From Verrucomicrobiaceae bacterium UBA1938 (GTDB lineage Bacteria; Verrucomicrobiota; Verrucomicrobiia; Verrucomicrobiales; Verrucomicrobiaceae), in assembly GCA_002336895.1 (NCBI GenBank), contig DDFC01000014.1, forward strand, positions 31,203 to 95,202: a DNA stretch of 64,000 bases. Reading direction: 5' to 3'. The notes beneath the pieces were generated by a model. That model made no database searches and was not told where the DNA came from. It was given only the letters and a program-made list of their open reading frames with translations. The position numbers were made by a program, and so were the translations under genes. Every line of letters starts with the position of its first letter. The first letter of the stretch is position 1. Positions 35,307 to 44,700 of this stretch are shown one piece after another.

Positions 35307-35420
35307 GGAGGATAGCCGTCCCGGCTGTCAACGGGAGACAGGCTTCCAGCCTGTCCTGCGCGCGAATGATAACGCTGGATAAAAGCTTTAGGCAGGACAC
35401 CTAACATCCGATGCCGATCA
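35307..35420 (+). repeat. REP-like repeat, right copy (flanks RAYT gene)
   Basis: Begins with the same 20 bases as the left copy and keeps the double-hairpin order; the second stem is AGGCT/AGCCT with compensating changes (AGGCC/GGCCT in the left copy) and the same TCC loop. It ends CCGATGCCGATCA at the stop region of the DsbD-like gene. The compensated stem argues that the hairpin itself is under selection. Confidence 0.7.
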
Positions 35421-36329
35421 CCCCCTCACAATCCTCGGCTCCACCTGCAGACACCTTAGCCCACCACCCTGCAGCCACCCCTCGTCATTCCTCAGGATGG
35501 CACGAAGTGTGGCCGGAGGCTTGGGACCGCCCATGTAGGTGTCTGCTTTGATCAGCGTGATCGTGAGCGTGCCATCGGAGTGCAGCAGCACGGTCTGCGG
35601 CTTGTCGCTGTCGAACCAGCCGTCTTCGGTGAAGACGATGATCTTGTCGGCCTCGCGCTGGTTTTTGCACACACGGGCCCCAGCGCTGGCGGGCTTGAGA
35701 ATGAGGGTGAGCGCCTCGCCCTTCTCGCTGACACTGCTGGTCCAGGCATCGCTTGTCTGCTCGGCGCGCGCGCGCTCGGCATCCAGCAGCTTGTGCCACT
35801 TCGCATTCACTTCAGCCGCGGCAGCCACGGGCAGCGTCAGGCTGAGATCCATCGAGCCCGGGTGGCAGGAGTTCCCGCAGCACATCCAGGAGGCGTTGCC
35901 GCTGAGCGTGATGGAATCCCCCGCCTTCAAATTCGCTGGCGGCGTGATCTCCGTGCGCAGCATCACATCGCGGTCAAACCCCTGCGCCTTGATCTGAAAC
36001 ATCAGCGTGCGCTCCGGCTCCGGATACACCAGCTCCCCGGCCTTCCAACCGCGCGGCAGTTTCCACTTCATCTGCGTGGGCACGCCGACGATGCCAGGAA
36101 AGCGCCAGTAGGTGTGCCAGCCGTGCTCATGCTGCAGCCAGAGACCGACGGTGAAGGGCTGGCCGGGGACGATGGCGGTGGTCTCTGAGACGAGCTGGAT
36201 CTTGAGGCCGGTCTGAGAGAAAGCTGAAGACTGAAAGAGAAAAGAGGAGAGCAGCAGAAGAAGCAGAAAGCGGGTGAGGCCAAGGAAATGCGCGTGTGTC
36301 TGCGGGCGTCTGGTGCTGGCGTTCGGCAT
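35418..36329 (-). CDS. DsbD N-terminal-like domain protein, secreted
   Basis: About 303 residues from ATG 36329. A signal peptide (FLLLLLLSSFLFQSSAFSQ) is followed by the DsbD alpha-like immunoglobulin domain: QHEHGWHTYWRFPGIVGVP, LPRGWKAGELVYPEPER and SWMCCGNSCHPGSMDLSLTL. The cysteines in MCCGNSC could be the redox pair. The membrane and thioredoxin-like parts of full DsbD are absent. With thioredoxin encoded just upstream on the same strand it could be a stand-alone receiver of reducing power in the periplasm, but it needs an unseen membrane partner (inference). Confidence 0.8.
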   Translation of the reverse strand: MPNASTRRPQTHAHFLGLTRFLLLLLLSSFLFQSSAFSQTGLKIQLVSETTAIVPGQPFTVGLWLQHEHGWHTYWRFPGIVGVPTQMKWKLPRGWKAGELVYPEPERTLMFQIKAQGFDRDVMLRTEITPPANLKAGDSITLSGNASWMCCGNSCHPGSMDLSLTLPVAAAAEVNAKWHKLLDAERARAEQTSDAWTSSVSEKGEALTLILKPASAGARVCKNQREADKIIVFTEDGWFDSDKPQTVLLHSDGTLTITLIKADTYMGGPKPPATLRAILRNDEGWLQGGGLRCLQVEPRIVRG

Positions 36330-36461
36330 CGGTGGAGAAAGCGGTGAAAGAGGTGTGGGCGGAGTGCTGCTGGCAGTATGGATACGCGGCTGGCTGGGGC
36401 AAATGGTTCCCAAGATTGGGGGAATGGCTGACAACGGGTGAGCGCTACCAGCGTGTAACCT

Positions 36462-36496
36462 GAAAACGAAAACACCGCAGGAGATGCCTGCGGTGT
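36462..36496 (-). terminator. rho-independent terminator after trxA
   Basis: Stem ACACCGCAGG/CCTGCGGTGT, 10 bp perfect with a 5-nt loop (36472-36496), followed on the minus strand by TTTCGTTTTC. It lies 51 bp after the trxA stop, which argues that trxA and the DsbD-like gene are separate transcripts. Confidence 0.75.
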
Positions 36497-36546
36497 CTGC
36501 GGATGCCCTGCATGACAGAGCGTAAGCTTGAGAATGCCTGTGCTTC

Positions 36547-36876
36547 TTACGCAAGGGCGGCGAGGCGCTTGGTCAGGGCGTCCTTGGACTGCACGCCGAC
36601 GACGCTTTCCACAGCCTTGCCGCCTTTGAAGAAGACGAGCATGGGGATGGAACGCACGCTGAACTGCGCGGAGAGGTTGGGGGATTCATCCACGTTCACC
36701 TTGCCGATCTTGACCTTGCCGGCCTGCTCTTTGGCCAGATCATCGAGGATGGGTCCCAGCATGCGGCAGGGCCCGCACCATTCAGCCCAGAAATCCACGA
36801 TCACCGGCACGGTGGAGGAGGAGATTTCGGCTTCAAAATTTGCTTCGGTGAGGGTGACGACTGCTTCGCTGGCCAT
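36547..36876 (-). CDS. trxA: thioredoxin
   Basis: 109 residues, standard thioredoxin length. Active site WAEWCGPCRMLGP at about 28-40 with the WCGPC motif, cis-proline in RSIPMLVFFKGG, and the fold-typical IGKVNVDESPNL. No signal peptide, so it is cytoplasmic and reduces protein disulfides with electrons from thioredoxin reductase. Followed by a clear terminator. Confidence 0.95.
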   Translation of the reverse strand: MASEAVVTLTEANFEAEISSSTVPVIVDFWAEWCGPCRMLGPILDDLAKEQAGKVKIGKVNVDESPNLSAQFSVRSIPMLVFFKGGKAVESVVGVQSKDALTKRLAALA

Positions 36877-37142
36877 GATGTGGATGGGGTGGGTGTGTGA
36901 GAGGGGTTACGGCCGCACGCTGGCATCGGAGACACATGAATCAACGAAAGTTTTCGCCCACCCGGGCTGGCAGAGTGAAAAAAGCCGCCGCAGGCCGAAT
37001 GTGACGGCATTTCCAGCGGCCCCAGAGATTGGAGTCAATCAGGCAAAGGATTCATTTCGGCGGAGTTGTTGCCAGGATTGGCGGACGAATGTGAAAAACT
37101 CTTTCTTGCCGTTTGGAGGGACTCACGGCTGAATGGCAGTCC

Positions 37143-37961
37143 ATGAAGCCAAGCCGCCACTCTGCGGGCCTCACGGGCCGGAGGTTGAAGCGTCTGCTGC
37201 ATCAGCTGTGCGACCGTGCGCAGGATGATGTGCGGAGGATGGCCGTGCATGAAGAGAGCGCCACTCACCAGCTGCGCGTGCGCATGAAGAAGATGCTGGC
37301 GCTGCTGCGGCTGGCGCAGGCAGGCATGGAGGAGCAGACGATGCAGGCCATGCGGCTACACCTGCGCACGGTGAAAAACGCCTGCGCCGGAAACCGCGAG
37401 CAGGTGGTGCGCTGCCGGCTGATCGACAAACTGGCGCGCCGCTTTCATCTGGAGCCCAGGCACCGCCCGCAGCTGCTGGGCACGGGGACAAGGGCCCCTG
37501 CCGCCGCAGGCCTGCTGCACCAGCTTTACGCGATGGGCCGTCTCATTGACAGCACGTGCATCGAGTCGCTGACAGAGGAGCAGATTCTGGAGGAGCATGC
37601 ACGCTGCTACCGCAAGGGGCGGCGGCTGATGAAGGAGGCCTGCGAGACAACGAACTGCCGCACGCTGCACCGCTGGCGGCACCGGGTGAAGGACCTGTAT
37701 TTCCAGACGCTGGCACTCTCCCACCTGCGGGGCTCTGCCCGGCGCATCCGGCGCGCGCAGCGGCTGGGCCATCTGCTGGGGCGGGATCAGGATCTGGCAA
37801 ATCTGGCCACGGAGCCCGCCTTTGCCGTACGGCGCAGCCCATGGCAGGAGGTGATGCAGGAGCACCGCGAGGAGCTGCGCGAGCGCTATCTCGCCCTGGG
37901 GCACAAGCTGTATGCACCGGCCAACACCCGCTTCAGCGGGCGGATCCTGCAGGATGCGTGA
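37143..37961 (+). CDS. CHAD domain protein
   Basis: About 272 residues from ATG 37143 (MKPSRHSAG); a TTG 30 bp upstream is a weaker start. The CHAD helical fold is marked by conserved His and basic residues: THQLRVRMKKMLALLRL, TLHRWRHRVKDLYFQTLALS and RAQRLGHLLGRDQDLANLAT. CHAD domains bind polyphosphate and often localise proteins to polyphosphate granules. No CYTH domain is fused here. It has no obvious partner gene. Confidence 0.88.
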   Translation: MKPSRHSAGLTGRRLKRLLHQLCDRAQDDVRRMAVHEESATHQLRVRMKKMLALLRLAQAGMEEQTMQAMRLHLRTVKNACAGNREQVVRCRLIDKLARRFHLEPRHRPQLLGTGTRAPAAAGLLHQLYAMGRLIDSTCIESLTEEQILEEHARCYRKGRRLMKEACETTNCRTLHRWRHRVKDLYFQTLALSHLRGSARRIRRAQRLGHLLGRDQDLANLATEPAFAVRRSPWQEVMQEHREELRERYLALGHKLYAPANTRFSGRILQDA

Positions 37962-38118
37962 GCGTTATCGGAAGCTCAAAAACACCCACATCTGCTGCAT
38001 TCGAGCATTTCGTGGTATTCGTGACTCCTGCGCCGCCATTCGCAGACAACGTTCCGCTTGATGATTGCAGGCCTCACGCGGCTGACTGGGGACAGCCAGC
38101 CCTGCCAGCTGCCCTGCC

Positions 38119-39573
38119 CTACAGGCCTGCGGCGCGGCGGGCGTCCTGCACCAGGTGGATGAAGCGGGTGCGCTCGCCTGAGGTGTCGGCGCCCTGGCCC
38201 TGTTTGGCGAGGTTCAGCACGAGGTCGTGATTCAGGCCGCCGATGTGGTCTGCACCACGCAGCAGGAGGCCAAAGCCGACGACGGAGGTCTCAAAGACGA
38301 AGTCCTCGCGCGCATTGAGCAGGGAGTAGCCGCGGTCGATGACCTGGAGCTTGCTGCTGTCGAAGGGGCCGACGGTCTGGGAGGTGAAGTGGGAGTTTGG
38401 CAGGGTGACGGTGGCCACCTGGCGGACATTGTCTCCAGTGCCATTGGGCTGAAATTCATACCAGAGCACATGGCTGCCAGCGCTGCGGCGCTCAGCGGCG
38501 GCGAGGTGGCGCTCGCAGAGCATGCGGAACTGTTTGACGTTGGCCTGGTCAAAGCTGACCTGCACGGGGAAGGCTGCGTCTGAGGCGAGCACGGCAGACT
38601 GGTCTGCCGGGAGCTGGATGACCACACGCATGAGACGGTTGGCGGGGTTCCACGGGCAGGAGGCCACTTCAGCCTTCCATGAGTGGATGTAAAGGGAGGG
38701 GCGCTCGGGCTTGGTCTCGGGCTTTTCCTGCAGGGCTGCCGCCGGCGCGGGAGAGGCAAAGATCTCGCCTTTGGGCTTGGCAGGGAGCAGCGGGCGCAGC
38801 TGGGCGGGGTGCAGGTTGTACTGGTCGGAAGCCTGCTTGGTGGTGCTGACGAAGACTCCGCGTCCGGAGGTCATGGCAAACCCCTGGGCCGGGGCGGCAG
38901 CAGGAGCTGCTGACTTGGCAGCGGGTGCTGGGGCGGTCTTGGCCACCGCCACCTCAGGCGCTGCGTGAGCCGGCACTGGCGTGGGGACTTGTGCAGGCGG
39001 CACGGCGACGACCTCCACCTCCTTCTTTTCCACGGCTGCAGTCACGACCTGAGGTGCTGGCGCGGGGACAGCAACCACTTTAGGTGCTGGTGCTGGCAGA
39101 GCTTGGGGAGCGGCTATTTTTGCAGTGGCAGTCAGCTGCGGAGCGGGTGCGGCATCTGGCTTCGGGGCGGGGCTGCCCTGCTCTGCGGCGGTGCGCATAT
39201 CAGGGGCAAAGGACCAGCCTGCAAAGAAGGCGGCCCCGGTGAGGGTGGCCACAGCCGCGATCTTTGCCAGCGTGCCCATGACGGGCCAGAAGAGCTGCGG
39301 CGCGGGCTTGCGCGGCGCGCGGGGCATCATGGGCTGGATGCGGCGCGGGAGATTGGCAGGGTGCAGCACAGCGTGGCGCTGCTCATGCGTCAGGCGTGCC
39401 AGCGGGATGGGCGCTCCATGGCGCAGGGCATCGGTCACGGCCTCGATCTGCTCCAGCTCATGGGCGGCGGCGGGCGTGCTGGCCAGCATCTCGTGCATGG
39501 CACGCGCCTCCTCTCCGCTGAGCTCTCCGAGCGCGTAGGCGGTGAAGTGGGGATTGTCCTGAAGGGGGTTCAT
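38119..39573 (-). CDS. anti-sigma-like membrane protein with YfbK/DUF3520 C-terminus, lacking the VWA domain
   Basis: 484 residues from ATG 39573, overlapping the sigma gene stop by 4 bp. Residues 1-60 (FTAYALGELSGEEARAMHEM) are an anti-sigma-type N-terminus. One membrane segment (AAVATLTGAAFFAGWSFA) follows, then a 120-residue Pro/Ala linker. The outer part contains the YfbK landmark ASCPWNPANRLMRVVIQLPA and the DUF3520 end FETSVVGFGLLLRGADHIGG and RTRFIHLVQDARRAAG. In YfbK-type proteins a von Willebrand A domain with a metal site lies between these; here that domain is missing. It should hold the ECF sigma factor at the membrane. Confidence 0.75.
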   Translation of the reverse strand: MNPLQDNPHFTAYALGELSGEEARAMHEMLASTPAAAHELEQIEAVTDALRHGAPIPLARLTHEQRHAVLHPANLPRRIQPMMPRAPRKPAPQLFWPVMGTLAKIAAVATLTGAAFFAGWSFAPDMRTAAEQGSPAPKPDAAPAPQLTATAKIAAPQALPAPAPKVVAVPAPAPQVVTAAVEKKEVEVVAVPPAQVPTPVPAHAAPEVAVAKTAPAPAAKSAAPAAAPAQGFAMTSGRGVFVSTTKQASDQYNLHPAQLRPLLPAKPKGEIFASPAPAAALQEKPETKPERPSLYIHSWKAEVASCPWNPANRLMRVVIQLPADQSAVLASDAAFPVQVSFDQANVKQFRMLCERHLAAAERRSAGSHVLWYEFQPNGTGDNVRQVATVTLPNSHFTSQTVGPFDSSKLQVIDRGYSLLNAREDFVFETSVVGFGLLLRGADHIGGLNHDLVLNLAKQGQGADTSGERTRFIHLVQDARRAAGL

Positions 39574-40121
39574 GATCTTGTGGGGATGTATTCTTCGCTG
39601 ACGTCGTTGTTCATGAGCTCGCGCAGCTTCTTGATGGCATGGTGCATGATGAAGCCGACATTGCCGATGCTGAGACCGGTGATGCCTGCGATCTCCTGGT
39701 AGGAGCAGTCGTGGAGAAACTTGAGCCGGACGACCTCGCGCTGATTGGGGCGCAGGCGGTCCACGCATTTCCAGATCCGCTCATAGAGCTCGTGCGTGCC
39801 GGCATGCTGGGCGGGGTCGGGCTCGTGGTCGGTGGCGGCCTCGATGAGCTCCTCATTGCCCAGGTCCAGACGCTGCTCCTTGCGGAGGATGTCAAAGGCG
39901 CGGTTGCGGCAGACGGTGAAGAGCCAGGATTTGAGATTTTCCCGCACGCGCTCGGGCTCGCTGAGGTAGAGGCGCAGCATGGCGTCCTGCACGACATCCC
40001 GCGCACGCTCGGTGTCTCCACCGAGGATGCCGGTCGTGTAGGCGATGAGCGTGCTTTCATGCTGATCCAGGGCACGTCTGACCAACACGGCGGCTTCATC
40101 CTGTACGTGGGGGTCGGGCAT
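39570..40121 (-). CDS. ECF RNA polymerase sigma factor
   Basis: 183 residues from ATG 40121. Region 2 reads RARDVVQDAMLRLYLSEPER and NLKSWLFTVCRNRAFDILRK; region 4 reads LRPNQREVVRLKFLHDCSYQ followed by EIAGITGLSIGNVGFIMHHA as recognition helix. The downstream gene overlaps by 4 bp and encodes its likely anti-sigma. Target genes are not evident from the window. A longer frame upstream is out of keeping with sigma N-termini. Confidence 0.88.
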   Translation of the reverse strand: MPDPHVQDEAAVLVRRALDQHESTLIAYTTGILGGDTERARDVVQDAMLRLYLSEPERVRENLKSWLFTVCRNRAFDILRKEQRLDLGNEELIEAATDHEPDPAQHAGTHELYERIWKCVDRLRPNQREVVRLKFLHDCSYQEIAGITGLSIGNVGFIMHHAIKKLRELMNNDVSEEYIPTRS

Positions 40122-40245
40122 GCGTAAGTTCAGGGTTGGAACGAGCGGACACGGCAGGAAATTAGGCCGGACGGAAAGTTGACGCCATTTTTCGGCTTGG
40201 AAACCGCAATTTTCAGCCACTCCCCCGCATCTGGGAGGAGCATGA

Positions 40246-40284
40246 AGCCACACCGAATGACTGCTTTCGTCATTCGGTGTGGCT
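40246..40284. terminator. 16-bp perfect stem-loop after the efflux operon
   Basis: Stem AGCCACACCGAATGAC with its exact complement and a 7-nt loop. It lies seven bases beyond the end of the OprM-like gene on the minus strand. No T-tract follows on either strand, so it may stop transcription weakly or protect the mRNA 3' end. Confidence 0.5.
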
Positions 40285-40290
40285 AGGCTC

Positions 40291-41700
40291 TCACCACCCG
40301 CCGCCGAGGGCCTTGACCAAGGCCACGGTGGCCAGCAGGCGGCGGGAGCGGATGTTGATGGCGCTGACCTCGGCATTCAGTGCGGAGGCCTGGGCTGTGG
40401 TCACATTGATGTAGCTCAGCGTGCCGGCCTGGTATTGGTTCACAGCGATGCGCTCGCTCTCACGGGCGGCGCGCACGGCTTCATCCTGGGCCAGGGATTC
40501 GGCGGAGAGGATGCGCAGGGTGGAGAGGGCGTCCTCGGTCTCCTGCATGGCGGTGAGCACGGCCTGGCGGTAGTCGGCCACGGTCTGGCGCCAGGTGGCG
40601 TCCGCCTGGGCCTTGGCGGCGATGCGCTGGCCGCTGTCCAGGAGGTTGAAGGTGGCGTCGGGGCCAAAGGACCAGTAATTGTTTCCCTGCGCGAGGAGAT
40701 TGGTCAGAGCGCGCCAGCCAGAGGAGGCACTGAAGGAGATGGTGGGAAAGAAGGCGGCGATGGCAGCACCGATGCGCTCATTGGCGGCAGCCACACGGCG
40801 CTCAGCCGCAGCGATGTCCGGCCGGCGCTGCAGCAGCGTGGAGGGCGCATTGGAGGGCAGGCCGGGGATGTGGGTGGCCAGTGTGGCGGGCTTCAGTCCA
40901 AACTCCGCCGGAGTGCGCCCCGTGAGCACGGCGATGGCATGCTCCATGGTGGCGCGGTTGACGCCCACGTCGATGAGTGCGGCACGCGCGGTCGCGAGCT
41001 GCGTGGCCGCAAGGGCCACGTCCGCCTCCGAGGCCACGCCCTGGGCCTTGCGGTTTTGGGTCAGTTCCAGCGACTTGGCGTAGCTGGCCACCTGGCGCTC
41101 CAGAAGGTTTTTCTGGGCATCCGCAGCACGCAGAGTGAAGTAGCTCTGCGCGGCCTGCGCCTGCAGGGTGAGGCGCATGGTTTCCACATCGGCCCTGGCG
41201 GCTTCGGAGTCAGCCTTGGTGGCCTTGGCGCTGTGGCGCAGGCGCCCCCAGACGTCGATCTCCCAGTTGGCCTGGCCGCTGATCGACTGGATCTTCTTCA
41301 CCCCAGATCCTGCCCTGGCAGCATTGATGGAGTTCGCGCTGCCGCCACCACCCAGGGCACCACTCATGTTCACCGTGTAGTCGGCGCTGGTGGAGGCGGT
41401 GGGCAGGAAGGCAAACTTGGCGGCGGTGAGCAGCGCCGAGGTCTGCTGCGCCTTGGCCACGGCGGACTGGAGAGACTGGTTGGACACTTCCAGGCTCTGC
41501 ATGATGGCGTCGAGGTCCCTGTCATGGAAGATGGACCACCAGTTTCCACGCGGCAGATGGTCCGCAGGCACGGCCACCTTCCATTCTTTGCTCTCCTTGA
41601 AATGGGCAGGCAGCTTCATGGCAGGAGCCTGCTTTTTGGGAGAGAAACTGCAGCCGGCCGCAGCCAGTGTGAGCAGTGGGAGAAGGAGACGGTTCATCAT
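40291..41700 (-). CDS. outer-membrane efflux lipoprotein (OprM/NodT family)
   Basis: 469 residues. The signal ends in lipobox LAAAGC (MNRLLLPLLTLAAAGC), so the protein is lipid-anchored. Two OEP repeats follow, with family stretches GNWWSIFHDRDLDAIMQSL, INWEIDVWGRLRHS-like ANWEIDVWGRLRHSAKATKA and AFFPTISFSASSGW. It forms the trimeric channel through the outer membrane for the RND pump encoded just upstream. Its start overlaps the mdtC-like stop by 4 bp. Confidence 0.9.
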   Translation of the reverse strand: MMNRLLLPLLTLAAAGCSFSPKKQAPAMKLPAHFKESKEWKVAVPADHLPRGNWWSIFHDRDLDAIMQSLEVSNQSLQSAVAKAQQTSALLTAAKFAFLPTASTSADYTVNMSGALGGGGSANSINAARAGSGVKKIQSISGQANWEIDVWGRLRHSAKATKADSEAARADVETMRLTLQAQAAQSYFTLRAADAQKNLLERQVASYAKSLELTQNRKAQGVASEADVALAATQLATARAALIDVGVNRATMEHAIAVLTGRTPAEFGLKPATLATHIPGLPSNAPSTLLQRRPDIAAAERRVAAANERIGAAIAAFFPTISFSASSGWRALTNLLAQGNNYWSFGPDATFNLLDSGQRIAAKAQADATWRQTVADYRQAVLTAMQETEDALSTLRILSAESLAQDEAVRAARESERIAVNQYQAGTLSYINVTTAQASALNAEVSAINIRSRRLLATVALVKALGGGW

Positions 41701-44700
41701 AGGGTAACAGGAGCGGAGGCGGGCAGCGTCACGGCTGAAATGTGGTGCTTTTTCAGGAATCGAAGCCGCAGGCTGTCGAGAAAGAGATACACAACCGGCG
41801 TGGTGTAAAGCGTGAGCACCTGGCTGACGATGAGCCCGCCCACCACGGCGATGCCCAGCGGGCGGCGCAGCTCGGAGCCCACACCAGTACCAAAAGCCAG
41901 CGGCACCGCGCCCAGCAGCGCTGCGGCGGTGGTCATCAGGATGGGGCGCAGGCGCAGCTGGCAGGCCTGGTAAATGGCTTGAAAGGAGTCCAGCCCGCGT
42001 TCGCGCTCGGACTCCAGCGCAAAGTCGATCATCATGATGGCGTTCTTTTTAACAATGCCGATGAGCAGAAAGATGCCGATCATGGCCATGACATTGAAGT
42101 CCATGCCAAAGACATACAGCGCCAGCAGCGCCCCCACCCCGGCGGAGGGCAGCGTGGAGAGGATGGTGAGCGGGTGCAGGAAGCTCTCGTAAAGAATGCC
42201 CAGCACAAGGTAGATGACGATGAGCGCGGTGAGGATTAGGATGGGCTGGTTGTTCAGCGAGGCCTGGAAAGCGCCCGCCGTTCCAGCAAAGATGCGCTGC
42301 ACGTCTTCCGGCAGATTCAGCTTGTCCACGGTTTCTGTCACGGCTTCGGTGGCCTGGGCAAAGGACGTGCCGGGAGCCACATTGAAGGAGAAGGTGAGCG
42401 CGGTGAACTGCCCCTGATGGCTGATGGAGAGCGGCGCGGGCGCTGCCTCCCAGCGGGTCAGCTGATTCAGCGGCACCAGCTTGCCGGAGGTGGCGCGCAC
42501 CATCACGTGCTCGAGGGCTCCGGCGTCGTCGTTTTGAGAGGCCTCCAGAATGACACGGTACTGGTTCAGAGGCGCATAGATGGTGGAGACCATGCGCTGG
42601 CCAAAGGAGCTGTTGAGCGCCGCATCCACGGCCTGCATGCTCACGCCGATGCGGGCGCAGGCGTCGCGGTCCACCACGAGGCGGGTCACGGTCCCTTTGT
42701 CTTCAAAGTCGCTGTTCACATCCGTGAGCTCCTTGAGCCCCAGCAGAGCCAGCCGCACCTTGGGCTCCACATTGCGGAGGGTGGCCACGTCATTGGCCAT
42801 CAGGGTGTACTGATACAGCGCACGGCTGGAGCGGCCGCCGATGCGCAGATCCTGCGATGGCATGAGCAGCAGCATGGCCCCGGGGATTTTGGAGAGCTTG
42901 CCACGGAACCGCGCCAGGATGACGTCCATGGGCTCACGCTCTGCCAGGGGCTTGAGCGCCACGAAGACACGTCCGGTGTTTTTGGGGCCGCCCATGCGGG
43001 AGTCAGAGCCGCAGCTGGCATTGAGCTTGGCCACCGCTGGGTCGTTCTGCACGAGGCTGGCGATCGTGATGATCTTGTCGCGCATGGCCTGGAAGGAGAT
43101 GTTCTGGTCGGCGCTGATGTTGCCGATGAGCAGCCCGTTGTCCTGCTGTGGGAAGAACCCCTTGGGGATCGTGACATAGAGCCAGCCGGTGAGCCCCACA
43201 ATGCCAAGAAGCGAGCAGAGCGTGAGCCAGCGATGGCGCAGCGCGATGTGCAGCGTGTAGGCATAGAAGGACTGCACCCAGAGGAAAACCCCCTCTGAAA
43301 ACCGGGCAAAAAAGCCCGGCTTGTGGTCATGGGCATCCGCCCTGACCATGCGTGCGCACATCATGGGCGTCGTGGTGAGGGATACCACGAGGGAAACGGC
43401 GATGGCTACGGAGAGCACCACGGCAAATTCCCGGAACAGCAGCCCCATGAGCCCGCCCATGAGCAGGATGGGGATGAACACCGCCACGAGCGAAATGCTC
43501 ATGGAGATGACGGTGAAGGTGACCTCCCGCGTGCCGCGCCGCGCCGCCTCCATCACGGGCATGCCGCTTTCGATGTGGCGCGTGATGTTTTCCAAAACCA
43601 CAACTGCATCGTCCACCACAAAGCCGGTGCTGATGGTGAGAGCCATGAGGGAAAGATTGTCCAGGCTGTAGCCGCAGAGGTACATGACACCAAAGGTGCC
43701 GAGCAGGGAGACGGGCACGGCCACACCGGGGATGAGCGTGGCCCGTGCACGGCGCAGGAAGGCAAACACCACCAGAACGACTAGACCAATGGCGATGAGA
43801 AGCGAGTGTTGCACATCATCGATCGAGGCCTTGATCGTGATGGTGCGCTCCATGGTGATCTCCAGGTTCATGGCTGCGGGGATCATGGCCTTCAGACGCG
43901 GCATGAGGGCTTTGATCTTGTCCACAACCTCGATGATGTTGGCTCCTGCCTGGCGGAAGACGATGAATGAGACGGAAGCCTTGCCATTGGTGCTGCCGTA
44001 GTTGTAGGCGTCCTGCACAGCATCGGTCACCTCTCCGAGATCAGCTAGGCGCACGGCGGCGCCGTTGCTGTAGCTGACGATGATTTTCTTGTACTCGTCC
44101 GCATGGGAGAGCTGGTCGCTCGCCACCACCTGCCAGCGGTGGGTGCGGTCCTCCACCACCCCCTTGGGTCGCGTCACGTTTGCGCCAGTGATCGCGGCGC
44201 GCACGTCCTCCATGGTCAGATTGGCCCGCGTGAGGGCGGGCATGCTCATGGTGGCGCGCACAGCAGGCAGCGAGCTGCCGCCGATGCTGACATTACCCAC
44301 CCCGTCCACCTGGGAGATCTTTTGCGCGATCACGGTCGAGGCCACGTCATACATCTGTCCTGGCGTCGCCACGTCCGAAGTCAGCGCCATGATCATGATC
44401 GGCGAGTCCGCCGTGTTCATCTTGCGGTAGGTCGGATTTCCCGGCATGCCGGTGGGCAGCAGGCTGCGGGAGGCATTGATGGCGGCCTCCACATCCCGCG
44501 CGGCGCTGTCCACATCCCTGCTGATGTCAAACTGCAGGCTGATGCTGGTGCTCCCCATGGAGGAGGACGATGTCATCTCTGTGACACCTGCAATGCGTCC
44601 CAGCGCACGCTCCAGCGGCGTGGCCACGGTGGCGGCCATCGTCTCCGGACTGGCGCCGGGCAGCGATGCGGAGACGGAGATGGAGGGCATGTCCACCTGC

